A stretch of 63,351 nucleotides of DNA from JBBQWR01 sp038210495. Lineage in GTDB: Bacteria > Planctomycetota > Planctomycetia > Pirellulales > DATAWG01. The DNA lies in assembly GCA_038210495.1 (NCBI GenBank), contig JBBQWR010000034.1, forward strand, positions 1 through 63,351, read 5' to 3'. How positions within the stretch are numbered: the stretch's first letter is position 1; each line of letters opens with the position of its first letter. A program made the translations under genes and the position numbers. Shown one piece after another: positions 1 to 9,458 of this stretch. The notes below the pieces were generated by a model. It was not told where the DNA came from and made no database searches. It worked only from the letters and a program-made list of their open reading frames with translations.

Positions 1-210
1 AACTTCGGTTTCAAACCACGAATCTCGACGGCGTCCATACCTGGTTCTCCGGGAAGGCGATCATGAGCCGGTCCTCCGACCCCAACCAAGTCTCGCCGAT
101 TCCGACAGATTCACCAAGAGGAACCTGGCGCTGTAGTATTAGAGCGTACAATAAACGCGTCCAATTGCCGATCGCCGTTTCGGTTACGATTATTTTCCAG
201 GACCGGTCGC
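1..210. other. left edge, non-coding upstream of rarA
   Basis: I find no convincing gene here. The short frames on both strands have no recognisable motif. A TACAAT hexamer at 147-152 could be a -10 box for rarA, but I see no good -35 box at the right distance, so a promoter is only possible. Confidence 0.4.
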
Positions 211-1545
211 ATGAGTCTGTTCGAGGCCGCGGAGCAGGAAAACACCAGACGGGCTCAGCCATTGGCGGCGCGGATGCGGCCGGCGACGCTCGATGAATTC
301 GTCGGACAGCATCACTTTCTCGGCGACGGAAAACTACTTCGTCGGCTGATCGCGGCGGACCGGCTCGGCTCCGTCATCTTCTATGGTCCCCCCGGCGCGG
401 GAAAGACCACGCTCGCCAATCTGCTCGCCTCAGCGACAAAAAGCTATTTTCAGCAACTGAGCGCCGTCGCCAGCGGCGTGAAGGAGCTCCGCCAGGCGCT
501 CGACGAGGCTCGCGACCGTCTTGCAGCCGATGGCCAAAGGACCCTGCTATTCATCGATGAAATCCACCGGTTCAATCGATCGCAGCAAGACGTGCTGCTG
601 CACGACGTCGAGGAAGGGGTCGTGATCCTAGTCGGCGCCACGACGCAGAACCCCTTCTTCGCGATCAACAGCGCGCTGGTCAGCCGCAGCCGGGTGTTTG
701 AATTCAAGCCGCTGTCGGTCGACGAAATCAAGGCGGTCATTCGCCGGGCGCTAAGCGATCGCTCCCGAGGCCTCGGCGATCGGGCCGTCCATATGCACGA
801 AGACGCGCTCGAGTTTCTCGCCAAGGTCAGCGATGGCGACGCGCGAAAGGCGCTCAGCGCCCTCGAGGTCGGCGTCTTATCGTCGAACGAGCGACCAGTC
901 GAATTCACCAAAGCGCTGGCCGAGGAGTCGGTGCAGCGCAAAGCCGTCGAGTACGACCGCTCGGGCGATTCGCACTACGACTCGGCCAGCGCGCTGATCA
1001 AGAGCATCCGCGGCAGCGATCCGGACGCCGCGCTGTATTGGCTAGCCCGAATGCTCGAAGGAGGCGAGGAAGTGCGGTTCCTTACGCGCCGGCTCGTCAT
1101 TTTGGCCAGCGAAGACGTGGGAAACGCCGATCCGCGGGCCCTGCCGCTGGCGGTCGCTGCGATGCAGGCCTGCGAGTTCGTAGGATTGCCCGAGTGTCAG
1201 TTGACGCTCGCACAAACGGTGATTTATCTCGCCTGCGCTCCCAAAAGCAATGCCTCAACAGCGGCGATTGGGGAAGCGCTAACCGATGTTCGCGAAGGTC
1301 GGCTATTGCCGGTGCCCGTGCATTTGAAGGATAGTCACTACCAAGGCGCCGCTCGGCTGGGTCACGGCGCGGGCTACGAGTATGCCCACAACGCCGAGGA
1401 CGCCGTCGCAGCGCAGGATTATCTCGGCGTCGAGCGAGAATACTACCGTCCAGCGCCGCGGGGATTCGAGCGCGAACTGGCCGAGCGACTCGAAGCGATC
1501 CGCAAAAAGCTCCGCTCGTCGCGAGAAAAAAACAGCTCCGAATGA
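211..1545 (+). CDS. rarA: replication-associated recombination protein A (RarA/MgsA)
   Basis: This is an AAA+ ATPase of the clamp-loader-like RarA/MgsA/WRNIP1 family, which acts at stalled replication forks. The Walker A motif GPPGAGKTT lies at residues 59-67 and the Walker B motif LLFIDEIHR at about 112-120. A sensor segment VILVGATTQNP follows, then the C-terminal helical and tetramerisation region that includes LASEDVGNADPRAL. The length of 444 residues matches the family norm (E. coli about 447). The gene stands alone on the plus strand and faces the two-component pair tail to tail. The identification is firm; the exact fork-repair role is inferred from the family. Confidence 0.95.
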   Translation: MSLFEAAEQENTRRAQPLAARMRPATLDEFVGQHHFLGDGKLLRRLIAADRLGSVIFYGPPGAGKTTLANLLASATKSYFQQLSAVASGVKELRQALDEARDRLAADGQRTLLFIDEIHRFNRSQQDVLLHDVEEGVVILVGATTQNPFFAINSALVSRSRVFEFKPLSVDEIKAVIRRALSDRSRGLGDRAVHMHEDALEFLAKVSDGDARKALSALEVGVLSSNERPVEFTKALAEESVQRKAVEYDRSGDSHYDSASALIKSIRGSDPDAALYWLARMLEGGEEVRFLTRRLVILASEDVGNADPRALPLAVAAMQACEFVGLPECQLTLAQTVIYLACAPKSNASTAAIGEALTDVREGRLLPVPVHLKDSHYQGAARLGHGAGYEYAHNAEDAVAAQDYLGVEREYYRPAPRGFERELAERLEAIRKKLRSSREKNSSE

Positions 1546-1589
1546 TGTCCCAAATCGCGCCACGCCTCACGCTTTACGCTTCACGCATT

Positions 1590-2033
1590 TCACTTCAGCG
1601 GATTGTGATTGAGCAGCAGCCAGTACAGCCCCAATTGTCGAATCGCCTCGGAGAATTGATCGAAATCGACCGGCTTCACGACATAGCTATTCACGCCCAA
1701 GTTGTAGCACTCGGCCGCGTCGCAGTCTTCCTTCGATGAGGTCAGCACGACCGTCGGAATGGCCCTGGTCCGTGCATCGGCCTTCAACGCCCGCAGCACC
1801 TCGATGCCGTTCACCTTCGGGAGTTTCAGGTCGAGCATCACCAGCTTGGGCAATATTGGGAGCCGCCGCGCCGGATTGTCGCCGAGGCCCAACAGGCACT
1901 CCAGCGCCTCGGCCCCGTCCCGCGCGACTTCGATTCGATTGGTCGCCATGAATTTGCCGAACGTCCGGAGCGTCAATTCGACGTCGTTCGGATCGTCTTC
2001 CACGAGCAAGATGTCGACGGCTCGATCAACCAT
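1590..2033 (-). CDS. response regulator, single receiver domain (Rcp1-like)
   Basis: This 147-residue protein is only a CheY-like receiver, with no DNA-binding output domain. The acidic pocket (ILLVEDDPND), the phospho-acceptor in LVMLDLKLPKVNGIEVL, the switch Thr/Ser (VVLTSSK) and the conserved Lys in VVKPVDF are all present. I chose the ATG at 2033. It overlaps the end of the upstream histidine kinase by 8 bp, which implies translational coupling. Such Rcp1-type receivers are commonly paired with phytochrome-like kinases. Without an output domain it presumably signals by protein contact or phosphorelay. A longer frame reaching upstream to 2213 only reads through the kinase gene and is not credible. 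Confidence 0.9.
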   Translation of the reverse strand: MVDRAVDILLVEDDPNDVELTLRTFGKFMATNRIEVARDGAEALECLLGLGDNPARRLPILPKLVMLDLKLPKVNGIEVLRALKADARTRAIPTVVLTSSKEDCDAAECYNLGVNSYVVKPVDFDQFSEAIRQLGLYWLLLNHNPLK

Positions 2034-4206
2034 GGGGCGCCTCTGGTGGCAGCGTAAAACTAAAGATGGCTCCTTCACCCAGGGTCGCGTCGGCCCAGAT
2101 ACGGCCGCCGTGTCGTTCGACGATTCGCTGAACGATGGCCAGCCCGACCCCGGTCCCCTCGTATTCCTCGGCCCGATGCAATCGCTGAAACACGCCGAAC
2201 AATTTATTGGCATATCTCATATCGAACCCGACGCCGTTGTCCTTGACGAAATAGACGACGTCATTACCCTCGGTCCGGCTCCCGAAGTCGATCCGCGCCA
2301 CCTCGCGCTCGCGGGTATATTTAATCGCATTGGAGATAAGATTGATTAGCACCTGCCGCAGCAAATCCGGATCGGCGGCCGCCGAGGGAACTCGCGCGAC
2401 GGTGAACTGGATGGTTCGACCGGCCCTTTCGGCTTCCAACCGGTCGTACACTTCGCGTGCCAGATCATCCGGTCCGACCTTGGATTTCTTGAGCGGTTGG
2501 CGACTGAGCCGCGAAAACGACAAAAGGTCGTCGATCAAGTTTCCCATCTGCAGGGCGTTTTTTTGAATGAGCTCCAAATAACGGCCGCCGGCTGGGGTCA
2601 GCCTGTCGCCGAAATCTTCCTGCAAAAGGCGGGAAAACCCGTTCATGGCCCGGAGCGGCGCTCGCAAATCGTGCGACACGCTATAGCTGAATGCCTCAAG
2701 CTCGTGGTTCGCCTTGGCCAGTTGCTCGGTCCGCTGCTCGACCCGTTGTTCGAGATCGGCGTTCAGCCGGCGGATTTCTTCCTCGGCCAGCTTGCGATCC
2801 GTCACATCGCGCACAAAACCATCAAAGTATATCTGCCCGTCGGACTCGATCGCCGCCACCGATAGCTCGATGGGAAATTCGCGACCATCCCGATGCCGGG
2901 CGAATATCTCGATGCGGCGATTCAGAATCGGGCCTTCGCCGCTGGCCAAATATCGTTTCAGCCCTTCGGAGTGCAGTGATTTAAATCGCTCGGGCAGTAT
3001 CAAATCCGCGAGCAATTTGCCGTGCGAGTCTTCCCGGCTCCAGCCAAACACATTTTCGGCTTGCCGGTTCCAGCCGACGATGCGTCCCTCGACGTCGATG
3101 CTGATGAAGGCGTCCAACGCATTTTCCAAAAACTTCCGCAGTCGCCCTTCGCTCTGACGCAGAGCCTCTTCCGAGCGCCGCTGCTGCGTAACATCGCGAA
3201 ACACGAGCACCGCGCCCCCGACGCTCCCTTGCTCGTTGCGAATCGGCGCGGCGTTGTCGTTGATCGGCCGCCGCAAACCATCCTTGGCTACCAACAGCTT
3301 GTGGTTTTCGGCGGCGACGACTCGATTGTCGCGAAGCGATAGTTCGGCGGGATCTTCGACCGCGACGCCGGTTCGCTCGTCGACGAGCTTGAACACGCTG
3401 GGAAGCGAATGGCCGGCCGCTTCGTCCTCGTCCCAGCCGGTGAGCGATTGGGCGACGGCGTTCATGAACGTGACGTGCCCCTTCGTATCGGTTGTGATCA
3501 CTCCGTCGCCAATGCTGGCCAGCGTCGTGCGAAAGATTTCCCGCTGCGCTTCGAGCACGCCGGCCGCGGCGAACTGGGCGTTCAAATGCCGCCGCATCAG
3601 ATAGAACACCAAGCCAACCAACGTCAAACCCAAGATGGCCGTGAGCAGCCCGGAGCCGATCGCGATGCGATAGCTCAGCTTCGATCGAATTTGTCGTTCG
3701 TGCAAGATGTCGCGCTCTTCGGTCTCCATTTCGCCAGTCACAATCCGGAGGCCTGCCATTTGTTTCAGTCCGATGCCCTCCACGACCAACCGCTGCGCCG
3801 CGTCGAAGCCGTGGTCGCGTCGAGTATTGACGACCCGCTCGAGCTCGACCAGCTTGCGGTCGATCCGATCGCGAATTTCCGCCAGCCGGGCATGTTGCCG
3901 TTGGTCGTCGGACAATAGCCCGATGAGCCGGCGAACTTTGGCGGTGACGGTGCTTCGCGCTTTGTCGTACGGAGCGAGATAGGCTTCGTCGCCGGTGATC
4001 ACAAAACCGCGCTGCCCGGTTTCGGCGTCGGTCACGGTGGCCACCACGACGTCCAGCGCGTCCAGAACTTCCTGACTGTGAACGACCGCGCGCACGTCCT
4101 CGTTGAGTTGCCGCGTGTTCCAGTAGTTGAGTCCCGCGTCGACCAACAGCAGCATGACCGCCAGGCCGAGGCAGATCGCAAGTCCGCGGTCGAAATTGCG
4201 TCCCAT
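2026..4206 (-). CDS. membrane sensor histidine kinase with CHASE3 and two PAS domains
   Basis: In order, this 726-residue protein has a TM helix (about 9-28), an extracytoplasmic CHASE3 region containing DAETGQRGFVITGD, a second TM (about 180-200), a PAS domain starting near FRTTLASIGDGVITTD, a second PAS/PAC, a coiled linker, HisKA (FSYSVSHDLRAPLRAMNGFS, with the phospho-His in SHDLRAP) and HATPase_c. The N box (LINLISNAIKYT), G1 (VKDNGVGFD) and G2 (GTGVGLAIV) are all intact, so the kinase should be active. It overlaps the receiver gene downstream by 8 bp, so the two form a pair. The signal sensed cannot be read from the sequence. Confidence 0.93.
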   Translation of the reverse strand: MGRNFDRGLAICLGLAVMLLLVDAGLNYWNTRQLNEDVRAVVHSQEVLDALDVVVATVTDAETGQRGFVITGDEAYLAPYDKARSTVTAKVRRLIGLLSDDQRQHARLAEIRDRIDRKLVELERVVNTRRDHGFDAAQRLVVEGIGLKQMAGLRIVTGEMETEERDILHERQIRSKLSYRIAIGSGLLTAILGLTLVGLVFYLMRRHLNAQFAAAGVLEAQREIFRTTLASIGDGVITTDTKGHVTFMNAVAQSLTGWDEDEAAGHSLPSVFKLVDERTGVAVEDPAELSLRDNRVVAAENHKLLVAKDGLRRPINDNAAPIRNEQGSVGGAVLVFRDVTQQRRSEEALRQSEGRLRKFLENALDAFISIDVEGRIVGWNRQAENVFGWSREDSHGKLLADLILPERFKSLHSEGLKRYLASGEGPILNRRIEIFARHRDGREFPIELSVAAIESDGQIYFDGFVRDVTDRKLAEEEIRRLNADLEQRVEQRTEQLAKANHELEAFSYSVSHDLRAPLRAMNGFSRLLQEDFGDRLTPAGGRYLELIQKNALQMGNLIDDLLSFSRLSRQPLKKSKVGPDDLAREVYDRLEAERAGRTIQFTVARVPSAAADPDLLRQVLINLISNAIKYTREREVARIDFGSRTEGNDVVYFVKDNGVGFDMRYANKLFGVFQRLHRAEEYEGTGVGLAIVQRIVERHGGRIWADATLGEGAIFSFTLPPEAPHG

Positions 4207-4323
4207 AAAAATCTGGGGTGAACGAAGGCCAAGAAAAGCGTAGACCGAGAGATGAGAGAAAGCCGGCCGACCGCTCCTATTTTAGTCGCCGCAACGCGAA
4301 AACATAGCGGCGATTCGTCCCAA

Positions 4324-5355
4324 TTAGCCGCGGCGATGCTCCGCTCGGGCCAATCCCGCGGCGCCGATATAACCGGCGTCGCCGCCAAGCTGGGCGAACT
4401 CGATCGTCGTCTTAGCCGCTGGAATCTCAAACGCCCGGCGGCGCACCTCCTCGCGCACGCGCTCCAAGAACCGCCGGCCAAGTTCGCTGCCTGCGCCGCC
4501 GAACGTCATGGCGCCGCCGAGCACGACCCCCGTCGGATCGATCGTATGCATCAGCGACACGATCCCGATTCCCAGAAACCGAGCCGTCTCCATCACTATC
4601 TCGTCGCTGAGGGCATCGCCACCGGCCGCCTCGGTCGCGATCGACAGCGGCGTCAGTTTTTCTCCAGCCGCCAATCGAGCGGTCAGCGTGCTCGTCCGTC
4701 CCGCCGCGAGCTTCTCCTGCGTTCGCTTGACGACGGCATTGGCCCCGGCGTAGGCCTCCAGATGCCCGCGCTGGCCGCAACTGCATTCCCGGGCGTCGTC
4801 GCGATAATCGATAATCGCGTGGCCGACTTCGGATCCGTGGCTGTGCTGACCCATCACCATCAGGTCGCCGATGATGATTCCGCCGCCGATTCCCGTGCCG
4901 AGCGTAATCAGCACCATGCTATGCATGGCGCGCCCGGAACCGATCCAGTATTCGCCGTAGGCGGCGGCCTTCGCGTCGTTGGAGAACGTGACCGGCAAGC
5001 CGAGATAAAACCCGACGCGATCGCGGATGGGAAAGTTCCGCCAGTTCTTGATGTTCGTCGGCTCCAGCAACATCCCGTTGGGAATGTCCATCGTGCCGGG
5101 CGTTCCGAGTCCCGCCCGGCCGACATCGCGAAGATTGACGCCCGCGGCGGCGATGACTTGTCTGGCCGCCTCCCCCATTCGCCGCGAGGCATCCTCGGCG
5201 CCCGTCTCAGCCGCCGTGGGAATCGACAGATAGCCAAGCGTCCGCCCGTGGTCGTCCACCAGCCCAATCTTGATATTCGTTCCACCGACGTCGATGCCCA
5301 CAAACAGCGGCGGCTGAGCCTCGCTCAGGGCGATCGTTTCGCGATGGTCGGACAT
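4324..5355 (-). CDS. glk: ROK-family glucokinase
   Basis: This 343-residue sugar kinase phosphorylates glucose with ATP. The phosphate loop is GIDVGGTNIKIGLVDDHG near the N-terminus. The sugar-binding and catalytic region includes SNDAKAAAYGEYWIGSG and LGTGIGGGIIIGD. The zinc-binding ROK signature is CSCGQRGHLEAY, with His where many members have the third Cys; this variant is common in ROK glucokinases. A second phosphate-binding segment is VLGGAMTFGG. The glucokinase assignment rests on the family pattern; fructokinase or N-acetylmannosamine kinase activity is a weaker alternative. A pgi gene about 35 kb away would take its product onward. Confidence 0.85.
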   Translation of the reverse strand: MSDHRETIALSEAQPPLFVGIDVGGTNIKIGLVDDHGRTLGYLSIPTAAETGAEDASRRMGEAARQVIAAAGVNLRDVGRAGLGTPGTMDIPNGMLLEPTNIKNWRNFPIRDRVGFYLGLPVTFSNDAKAAAYGEYWIGSGRAMHSMVLITLGTGIGGGIIIGDLMVMGQHSHGSEVGHAIIDYRDDARECSCGQRGHLEAYAGANAVVKRTQEKLAAGRTSTLTARLAAGEKLTPLSIATEAAGGDALSDEIVMETARFLGIGIVSLMHTIDPTGVVLGGAMTFGGAGSELGRRFLERVREEVRRRAFEIPAAKTTIEFAQLGGDAGYIGAAGLARAEHRRG

Positions 5356-5395
5356 AAGGCGAACAATCGTGCAAGGAATCGCGGGGCATTAATTC

Positions 5396-5884
5396 TTATA
5401 GCCCAAATAGTTTCGCCGTCGCAAACCACAACAGCGCGCCGGCCCCGCGTTCCGGGTGGCCATCGAATTCGATCGCGGCCGCTGCGCCCTTGGCGAAGTT
5501 AATTTGCGTTTGGCCGCTACCGATAAGCGCCGATACAAATGCGCTGACGTCGGGTTCGTGGCCGACCCACGCGATTTCGGTCTCCGGCTGCTCGGCTGTC
5601 CACGAGAGCAATGTATCCAAGTCGCCGTGCGGCCGCAGAGCATCGACGTCGATCAGTCTCGCTCCGCCGTCCAAACGATCGAGGATCAGATCGGCCGATT
5701 GGCGGCAGCGGATCAGCGGACTGGTCGCAATCAGCTTCGGTCGGAACTGGCCCTCCGCTAATCGCGCCGCCAATTTGAAAAACCGCTTCTTCCCTTTGTT
5801 GGTCAGCGGCCGCAGATCGTCGTCGGGACACACGTCGGCGTCCCGCTCCTCGGCCCAAGCATGCCGCACGATGTAAAGAATCAT
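5396..5884 (-). CDS. sixA: histidine phosphatase, SixA type
   Basis: This 162-residue protein is in the histidine phosphatase superfamily. The N-terminal catalytic motif is IVRHAWAEE (RHxxAEE, typical of SixA). ATSPLIRCRQSADLI holds the phosphate-binding Arg, and IAWVGHEPD holds the second catalytic His. The length matches SixA (E. coli 161). SixA acts on phosphohistidine, for example in phosphotransfer or PTS proteins. The substrate here is unknown, and the nearby histidine kinase is only a circumstantial hint. The gene lies on the same strand as glk with a 40 bp gap, so cotranscription is possible. Confidence 0.85.
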   Translation of the reverse strand: MILYIVRHAWAEERDADVCPDDDLRPLTNKGKKRFFKLAARLAEGQFRPKLIATSPLIRCRQSADLILDRLDGGARLIDVDALRPHGDLDTLLSWTAEQPETEIAWVGHEPDVSAFVSALIGSGQTQINFAKGAAAAIEFDGHPERGAGALLWFATAKLFGL

Positions 5885-5964
5885 TGGGCGAGCGGGCAGG
5901 CGTGAGCCCCCCTGTCCTAGACGCGGCGCTAACTAACGTTTGGAAATGCCGGTAAGTTCAAATC

Positions 5965-6924
5965 TCACTTTGGCCGCCATAACGCACAATCGTCAATCCC
6001 AAGCTCCGCCTGCAGGGCGCCAATCTCCTCCTTGAACCGCCGCGAATCGCCCGGATAACCGGCCGTGGATCGCAACTCCGGAATCCGCCGCTGCCAAAAA
6101 TGATTGAAGGCCAGCATCGCCGCCTCGCGCAAATACTTCGAGGCCATCGACGCCAATGCCACCGGCAAGAATTCTTCGCACTTTTCGCGAAACCGAATCT
6201 CGATTCGCCGCTCGGGCAGGCCCCAGGCATAATAACTTTCGACCGCTCCCTCCCGTCGAACCTCGATCAACCAGTCGGTAAACTGCTGCTGCAACAGAGC
6301 GCTATACCGGTTCCGCCCGCCGTGCTTATCGCAGATCACCCGGGCCGGGGCGTCGCCGCAGCGGTCGAGCATGCAACTGACAAGCTCCAGTGTCGTTCGC
6401 GACAATACTTCGGCCTTGTTGCCATACAGGGTCAAAAGCCGGTTGAACTGGGCGGGAAATAGCGCCCGGCTGACGATCGACCGCAATCGAATGCCGGCCC
6501 GTTCCAGGCCCGCTCCGACGAACTCCGTAACCTTTTCCAGATCGGCCAGATCGGAGTCGAGCGGCATGGTCGCCGTGAAACCATCGTGCCAAGGGATCGC
6601 ATCGAGCTCGTCGGCGGCGGCCGCTTCGAGCATGTGCCACAATTGCCGCCACTCGCGCGGCCGATGGCCCCCCAGCGCCAATGCCGCGAGCATCCCACGC
6701 TCGAGTTGGCCGATCCCCTGCCCGGCCTGATAAAGGTCCTTAGAATCGCCCCAAGCAACCCGCTTCGCGTGCGAGTCGGCCGGCGTCCTGCACACGACCT
6801 TGCGAAGCAGTTTGTAGAGTCGATCGTCCCCGATCTCGTCCGGGATTTCCCAGAGCGTCGCCGAAATAATCAGCGGCCCCAGATTCGGTCCATACCCGGC
6901 TTCATCCGTGCCAATCAAAAACAT
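5965..6924 (-). CDS. RNase HII-like protein, divergent
   Basis: The N-terminal motif GTDEAGYGPNLGPLIISA matches the RNase HII/HIII active-site start (DEAGRGxxxGP). It is followed by DSKDLY, a candidate third acidic residue in VICDKHGGRNRY, and ALASMASKYLRE, which matches the family's last motif with Glu in place of the usual Asp. At 319 residues it is longer than typical RNase HII (about 200-230), the extra being in the middle. I start at the ATG at 6924, just before the motif; an in-frame ATG at 6951 would add nine residues. The expected role is cleavage of RNA in RNA-DNA hybrids, but the divergence leaves activity uncertain. Confidence 0.7.
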   Translation of the reverse strand: MFLIGTDEAGYGPNLGPLIISATLWEIPDEIGDDRLYKLLRKVVCRTPADSHAKRVAWGDSKDLYQAGQGIGQLERGMLAALALGGHRPREWRQLWHMLEAAAADELDAIPWHDGFTATMPLDSDLADLEKVTEFVGAGLERAGIRLRSIVSRALFPAQFNRLLTLYGNKAEVLSRTTLELVSCMLDRCGDAPARVICDKHGGRNRYSALLQQQFTDWLIEVRREGAVESYYAWGLPERRIEIRFREKCEEFLPVALASMASKYLREAAMLAFNHFWQRRIPELRSTAGYPGDSRRFKEEIGALQAELGIDDCALWRPK

Positions 6925-6952
6925 GGTGCGGTCCGTCGTAATACGAAGCAAT

Positions 6953-7114
6953 AGACAGGATTACAGGATTTTCAGGATTGACAGGATGGGTTTTGAGGAT
7001 GGCATCGCCCACCTTGAATAGATCGTAGTTATCGCATCGGTGGGCAGTGCCCACCCGATATTTTTTTCCGCCGCCCAATTCAATCCTGTAAATCCTGTTA
7101 ATCCTGTCTAAAAC
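6953..7114. repeat. inverted pair of CAGGATT-type dispersed repeat arms
   Basis: The left arm (6953-6990) carries four tandem CAGGAT(T) units. The right arm (7076-7114) carries the reverse complement, AATCCTG units. They flank about 85 bp that contain another short palindrome around GTGGGCAGTGCCCACCC. Related arms occur at 12595-12626, 12677-12709 and 26089-26118. No coding potential is visible. Confidence 0.75.
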
Positions 7115-7528
7115 TTCCTTCGTCTTCCCTCAAACAGGTTAAATGATTTCGCCCGGGCACCATAGATTTACAAAAAATTTCCCGGATCGATCGGCGTCGG
7201 GGGAATAAATGGTCCTGGCGCCGCCGAATGTCTACTGGAACCCCAATCGCCCTTCCAGCCGTCCGCCGGTTGTACAGGATGAATTGTGAGTCAAATTCGC
7301 CGGTCGGCCTCGGCTGCGGGATTGTTTGACATGGCCAACGTGGATGTTAGGATGACGGCTAAGTGTTTGGCTAATTTGGGTGGGTAGCGGCATTTAATAT
7401 CCGAGCGGATCGGGCGGTCGATCTCGTTTCGCAAGAGAGTTGCGCAGTTGGATTGCAGTTTGATTTTCAATCCCACCCCACCAATCGTGCCCGGAACAGG
7501 CTGTTAAAAAATGGTAAAAGGAATTGCG
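7115..7528. other. long intergenic leader before the DUF1549 gene
   Basis: Together with the repeat at 6953-7114 this gives about 600 bp without a gene. A 26-codon frame at 7209 has no support. The only feature I can propose is a sigma-70-like promoter at 7326-7353, listed separately. The stretch is somewhat more AT-rich than its surroundings. Confidence 0.5.
7326..7353 (+). promoter_or_regulatory. candidate sigma-70-type promoter for the DUF1549 gene
   Basis: TTGACA at 7326-7331 is a perfect -35 match. After a 16 bp spacer comes TAGGAT at 7348-7353, which matches four of six -10 positions. It lies about 175 bp upstream of the start at 7529. Confidence 0.4.
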
Positions 7529-9424
7529 ATGAGCAAACGAGACACGCTATGGCGGACGGGTTGGGGCTCGATCGCGACCATGATCGCAACCGGGTCGCTC
7601 GCCGCGATCGCGGTAAGTCTGATTTGCGGCGCTGGGTCGCAATTAAACGCCGCTACACCGGCTAAAACGGTGGCCGCTTCGTCCGCGACATCCTCCGAGA
7701 GCCCGACGCCCAAGGCGGCGACGGAATCGGCCACGCCGGCCGAGACAAAACCAGGCAACGCTAAGTCCGCCGCGGCTCTGCCCGCGCAGACTGAATACAT
7801 CAACGAGATGATGCGGAAGAGTTGGACGGACCACAAACTCACCCCGTCGGCGTTGGCGTCGGACAACGAATGGTGCCGCCGAGTTTATCTCGATCTGATC
7901 GGCCGCGTGCCCAAGGTCGAAGAGCTCAATAAGTTTCTCGGCGACCGCACCCCCAATCGCAAAGCGAATCTCGTCGACCGTCTGCTCGGAGACGAATATC
8001 AAGAGACCTACGCCAACAACTGGGGCGGCATCTGGACGAACCTGCTCATCGGCCGTGCCAAGTCGAAACGGGACGAAGAGCGTAGCCCGACCAATCGCGA
8101 GGGCATGGAGCAATATCTCCGCAACGCTTTCGGCCGCAACAAGAGCTACAAGAAGATGGTCTACGAGTTGGTCTCGGCCACGGGCAGCAATAAGCTCGAC
8201 GACCCGGCCAGCAATGGGGCCGTCAACTTCCTAATCGGCAAGATGGAAGACAACGGCATCCAAGCGACCGCCAAGACGGCTCAGATTTTCCTCGGCCTCT
8301 CGGTGCAATGCACCCAGTGCCACAATCATCCGTTCAACGAATGGAAGCAGAACTCGTTCTGGGAAATGAACGCTTTCTTTCGTCAGACGAAGATGGCCAA
8401 GACGATGTCTCAGGGCAAGAATGTCGATCACGCGATCCTCAAAAACGAGGATTTCCGCGGCGAGGGAAGCGACATTGCCTCGGCCGAACTGTTCTACGAT
8501 CTGCGCAACGGGATCATGAAAGCCGCGTTTCCCGTGTTCGTCGATGGCACGGCCATTAGCCGGAGCGGCGCCCTCCAGCAGATCGATCGCCGCACCGAAC
8601 TGGCCAAGATGATCACCAAGTCCGACTACATGAGCCGGGCGATCGTCAGTCGGATGTGGGGCCACTTCATGGGCTATGCGTTCACCAAGCCGGTGGAAGA
8701 CATGGGGCCGCACAACCCACCGACCCATCCCGAACTACTGAACAAGCTGGCCGATGACTTTTCCAAGCATCAATATGAAGACGACGGATACGATCTCAAG
8801 AAGCTCATGAAGTGGATCGTGCTCAGCGAGCCATATGGCCTGTCGAGTCGATTCGCGAAGAATCGTATGGACGACCCGGCCCTGGGCGAAAAGCCGAGCT
8901 TCAGCCACTTCTATCTGCGTCAGATGTCGGCCGAGCAAGTGTACGACTCGATGGTCGCGGCAACAGGTGTCGACGAAAAGCTGAGCGAAGCCGAACAGAA
9001 GGCCACCAAGGATCGTTGGTTGTCGCAGTTCGTGATCGCTTTCGGCACGGATGACGGCGGCGAGGCCAGCACGTTCAACGGCTCGATCCCGCAGGCCTTG
9101 ATGATGTTTAACGGTGAGTTGGTCAAGAAGGCGGTGAGCGGTGATCGCGGCACGCTGCTGGAAAAAGTCGCCGACAGTCCGAAGCTTTCGATAAAGGACA
9201 AGGTGGCCTATTTGTACATGGCTGGCTTATCGCGAAAGCCGAACAATGCGGAAATGCTCGCGCTAGAAGAGTCCACCGAAACGAAGAAAAGCGGTGGTCC
9301 CGCCACGCGCGTGCCAGCAGTTCGCCCCCGCAATAGCGAAATGGCCGCCGGCAACGACTTGGTTAAGCTCAAAGACTGCTGGTGGGCCATCCTCAACAGC
9401 AACGAATTCATCATCAACCATTAA
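7529..9424 (+). CDS. secreted DUF1549/DUF1553 protein
   Basis: This 631-residue protein has an N-terminal signal or anchor helix (about 12-36) and an Ala/Thr/Pro-rich linker. DUF1549 follows (for example WCRRVYLDLIGRVPKVEE), then a cytochrome-like CTQCHNHP motif at residues 261-268, and DUF1553 to the C-terminus. I start at the ATG at 7529 because AAGGA lies 6 bp upstream; an in-frame ATG 18 bp earlier lacks this. The DUF1549-DUF1553 architecture is a planctomycete hallmark and is almost always followed by a DUF1501 gene, as here (187 bp gap). The function is unknown; the CxxCH motif makes haem binding conceivable but unproven. Confidence 0.92.
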   Translation: MSKRDTLWRTGWGSIATMIATGSLAAIAVSLICGAGSQLNAATPAKTVAASSATSSESPTPKAATESATPAETKPGNAKSAAALPAQTEYINEMMRKSWTDHKLTPSALASDNEWCRRVYLDLIGRVPKVEELNKFLGDRTPNRKANLVDRLLGDEYQETYANNWGGIWTNLLIGRAKSKRDEERSPTNREGMEQYLRNAFGRNKSYKKMVYELVSATGSNKLDDPASNGAVNFLIGKMEDNGIQATAKTAQIFLGLSVQCTQCHNHPFNEWKQNSFWEMNAFFRQTKMAKTMSQGKNVDHAILKNEDFRGEGSDIASAELFYDLRNGIMKAAFPVFVDGTAISRSGALQQIDRRTELAKMITKSDYMSRAIVSRMWGHFMGYAFTKPVEDMGPHNPPTHPELLNKLADDFSKHQYEDDGYDLKKLMKWIVLSEPYGLSSRFAKNRMDDPALGEKPSFSHFYLRQMSAEQVYDSMVAATGVDEKLSEAEQKATKDRWLSQFVIAFGTDDGGEASTFNGSIPQALMMFNGELVKKAVSGDRGTLLEKVADSPKLSIKDKVAYLYMAGLSRKPNNAEMLALEESTETKKSGGPATRVPAVRPRNSEMAAGNDLVKLKDCWWAILNSNEFIINH

Positions 9425-9429
9425 ATCAG

Positions 9430-9458
9430 CGTGGTCCCCTTAGCCGCGATGCTCGCGA
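9430..9458. repeat. short dispersed repeat, GTCCCCTTAGCCGCG type
   Basis: GTCCCCTTAGCCGCG followed by a TCGC-rich end occurs here and again at about 25204-25232. It lies directly behind the DUF1549 stop codon. Confidence 0.5.

Noticed and set aside
11..262. An 83-residue minus-strand frame at the left edge
   Set aside because: It overlaps the rarA start region and has no motif or ribosome site; I cannot support it.
6953..7114. A CRISPR array suggested by the spaced CAGGATT units
   Set aside because: Units are too short, spacers are nearly absent, and the arms are inverted instead of direct; there are no cas genes.
7209..7289. A 26-codon plus-strand frame before the DUF1549 gene
   Set aside because: It has no ribosome site or composition signal, and its length is expected by chance.
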